7,300 nt of DNA, from assembly GCA_015487405.1 (NCBI GenBank), contig WFPV01000166.1:1-7300 (forward strand), written 5' to 3'. Below the pieces are notes generated by a model. The model was not told the origin of the DNA. It did no database searches and was given only the letters and a program-made list of their open reading frames with translations. A program made the translations under genes and the position numbers. The stretch comes from Aquifex sp. (GTDB lineage: Bacteria; Aquificota; Aquificia; Aquificales; Aquificaceae). Positions 7,063-7,300 of this stretch are shown piece by piece. How positions within the stretch are numbered: position 1 is the first letter of the stretch; each line of letters opens with the position of its first letter.

Positions 7063-7159
7063 GTTTGTTGGGTGCCTATTAGGGATTGAAACCGGTTCTC
7101 ACCTTCCGGGCATAAACGTATTGGACTAAGTTTGTTAGGTACCTATGAGGGATTGAAAC
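7063..7159 (+). CRISPR. Two-repeat, one-spacer CRISPR-like mini-array
   Basis: Two 30-nt repeats (7063-7092 and 7130-7159) flank a 37-nt spacer (7093-7129). They start with GTTTGTT, share AGGGATTGAAAC at the 3' end and differ at three positions (8, 12 and 18). The terminal ATTGAAAC is the classic 8-nt crRNA handle of many type I-B and type III systems and sets the orientation as plus strand, with the promoter side as leader. Repeat 2 holds the palindrome TAGGTACCTA; in repeat 1 one A-T pair of it becomes a G-T wobble. A second 37-nt spacer would end at 7196, but nothing like a repeat follows, so the array stops here. No cas gene is recognisable in the window. It could be a remnant array, an array served by Cas proteins encoded elsewhere, or a regulatory crRNA-like RNA. 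Confidence 0.8.
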
Positions 7160-7190
7160 ATGATGTATGAGGTGCTCTTCAGTGATTAGT

Positions 7191-7198
7191 AGAGGAAG
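7191..7198 (+). promoter_or_regulatory. Shine-Dalgarno sequence for the gene starting at 7205
   Basis: AGAGGAAG lies six to eight bases before the ATG at 7205, and a TAG at 7190-7192 in the same frame rules out an upstream start. It is the only strong Shine-Dalgarno sequence found next to a gene start in this window. Confidence 0.65.
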
Positions 7199-7204
7199 AT
7201 AACT

Positions 7205-7300
7205 ATGTTAGAACTTTCTTCTTCCATTCAAAGCACTATATCTAGCGAAAAACCTGAAGAAAAGGTTAAAAACCTTCTCTTTAGCTGGTTTTCTAAAAAG
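7205..7300 (+). CDS. Unidentified protein, N-terminal 32 residues (3' end outside window)
   Basis: An open frame starts at ATG 7205 after a good Shine-Dalgarno sequence and has no stop up to the window edge. The visible part is a polar Ser/Glu/Lys-rich start followed by KVKNLLFSWFSKK, probably helical; there is no signal peptide or membrane segment. I do not recognise the family. Its start lies 45 bases after the second CRISPR-type repeat and it would be read from the promoter at 7013-7041, so the transcript would probably include the mini-array as its 5' leader. A CRISPR-associated role is possible from position only; nothing in these 32 residues shows it. Confidence 0.6.
   Translation, partial: MLELSSSIQSTISSEKPEEKVKNLLFSWFSKK

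Larger units (their letters stand above)
6874..7204. other. Non-coding region between uvrA and the right-hand gene
   Basis: These 331 bases carry no convincing gene. They hold, in order, an AT-rich stretch directly upstream of uvrA, an inverted repeat, a tandem imperfect direct repeat, a strong plus-strand promoter with an embedded palindrome, a two-repeat CRISPR-like element, and a 45-base leader with a Shine-Dalgarno for the frame starting at 7205. The small minus-strand frame crossing 6854-7054 has an unnatural Ser/Asn-rich composition and overlaps the uvrA start, so it is not called. No clear uvrA promoter was found; TAAATT (6887-6882, minus) is the best -10 candidate and would again imply a very short leader. 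Confidence 0.7.

Noticed and set aside
7102..7111. Spacer shares ACCTTCCGGG-like sequence with uvrA near 4743-4752
   Set aside because: About ten bases in the middle of the spacer with no extension on either side; expected by chance and not a protospacer.
7159..7188. Nine-codon frame starting with ATG at the end of repeat 2
   Set aside because: Too short, no ribosome-binding site, and the start codon overlaps the last base of the CRISPR-type repeat; probably chance.
7263..7275. Small inverted repeat AAGGTT/AACCTT in the gene starting at 7205
   Set aside because: Six-bp stem of A/T-rich sequence inside coding DNA with no U-tract; no reason to treat it as a terminator or site.

Overview
The window looks like chromosomal DNA of a thermophilic Gram-negative bacterium of the Aquificales, probably Aquifex or a close relative. 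This is inferred from four things: a Kdo-activating enzyme (so an LPS outer membrane), Lys/Glu-rich proteins with heavy AGA/AGG/ATA codon use, a moderate overall GC content, and the general look of the KdsB, TrmFO and UvrA sequences. No database search was possible.

Layout. Positions 1-1008 (+) hold the C-terminal 335 residues of an RND-family efflux permease, cut by the window edge. It converges on kdsB (1018-1722, -), and both genes end inside one strong hairpin (1005-1032). kdsB diverges from trmFO (1753-3108, +) across only 30 bp, where two near-overlapping -10 boxes suggest almost leaderless mRNAs. The trmFO end overlaps by 34 bp a cytosolic GGDEF diguanylate cyclase (3075-4088, +), which has an intact active site and I-site. 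That gene runs tail-to-tail, with a 1-bp gap, into uvrA (4090-6873, -).

Upstream of uvrA is a 331-bp non-coding stretch (6874-7204) rich in structure. It holds an 11-bp inverted repeat, an imperfect tandem direct repeat, and a near-consensus sigma70 promoter (7013-7041) whose spacer carries a 14-bp perfect palindrome. About 20 bp further on are two 30-nt CRISPR-type repeats flanking one 37-nt spacer (7063-7159). A new reading frame with a good Shine-Dalgarno sequence starts at 7205 and leaves the window after 32 codons.

The genes are mostly unrelated housekeeping functions: efflux, LPS precursor activation, tRNA m5U54 methylation, c-di-GMP synthesis and nucleotide excision repair. The part most worth a second look is the right end. 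A dedicated promoter drives a one-spacer mini-array with diverged repeats, directly upstream of an unidentified gene and divergent from uvrA.
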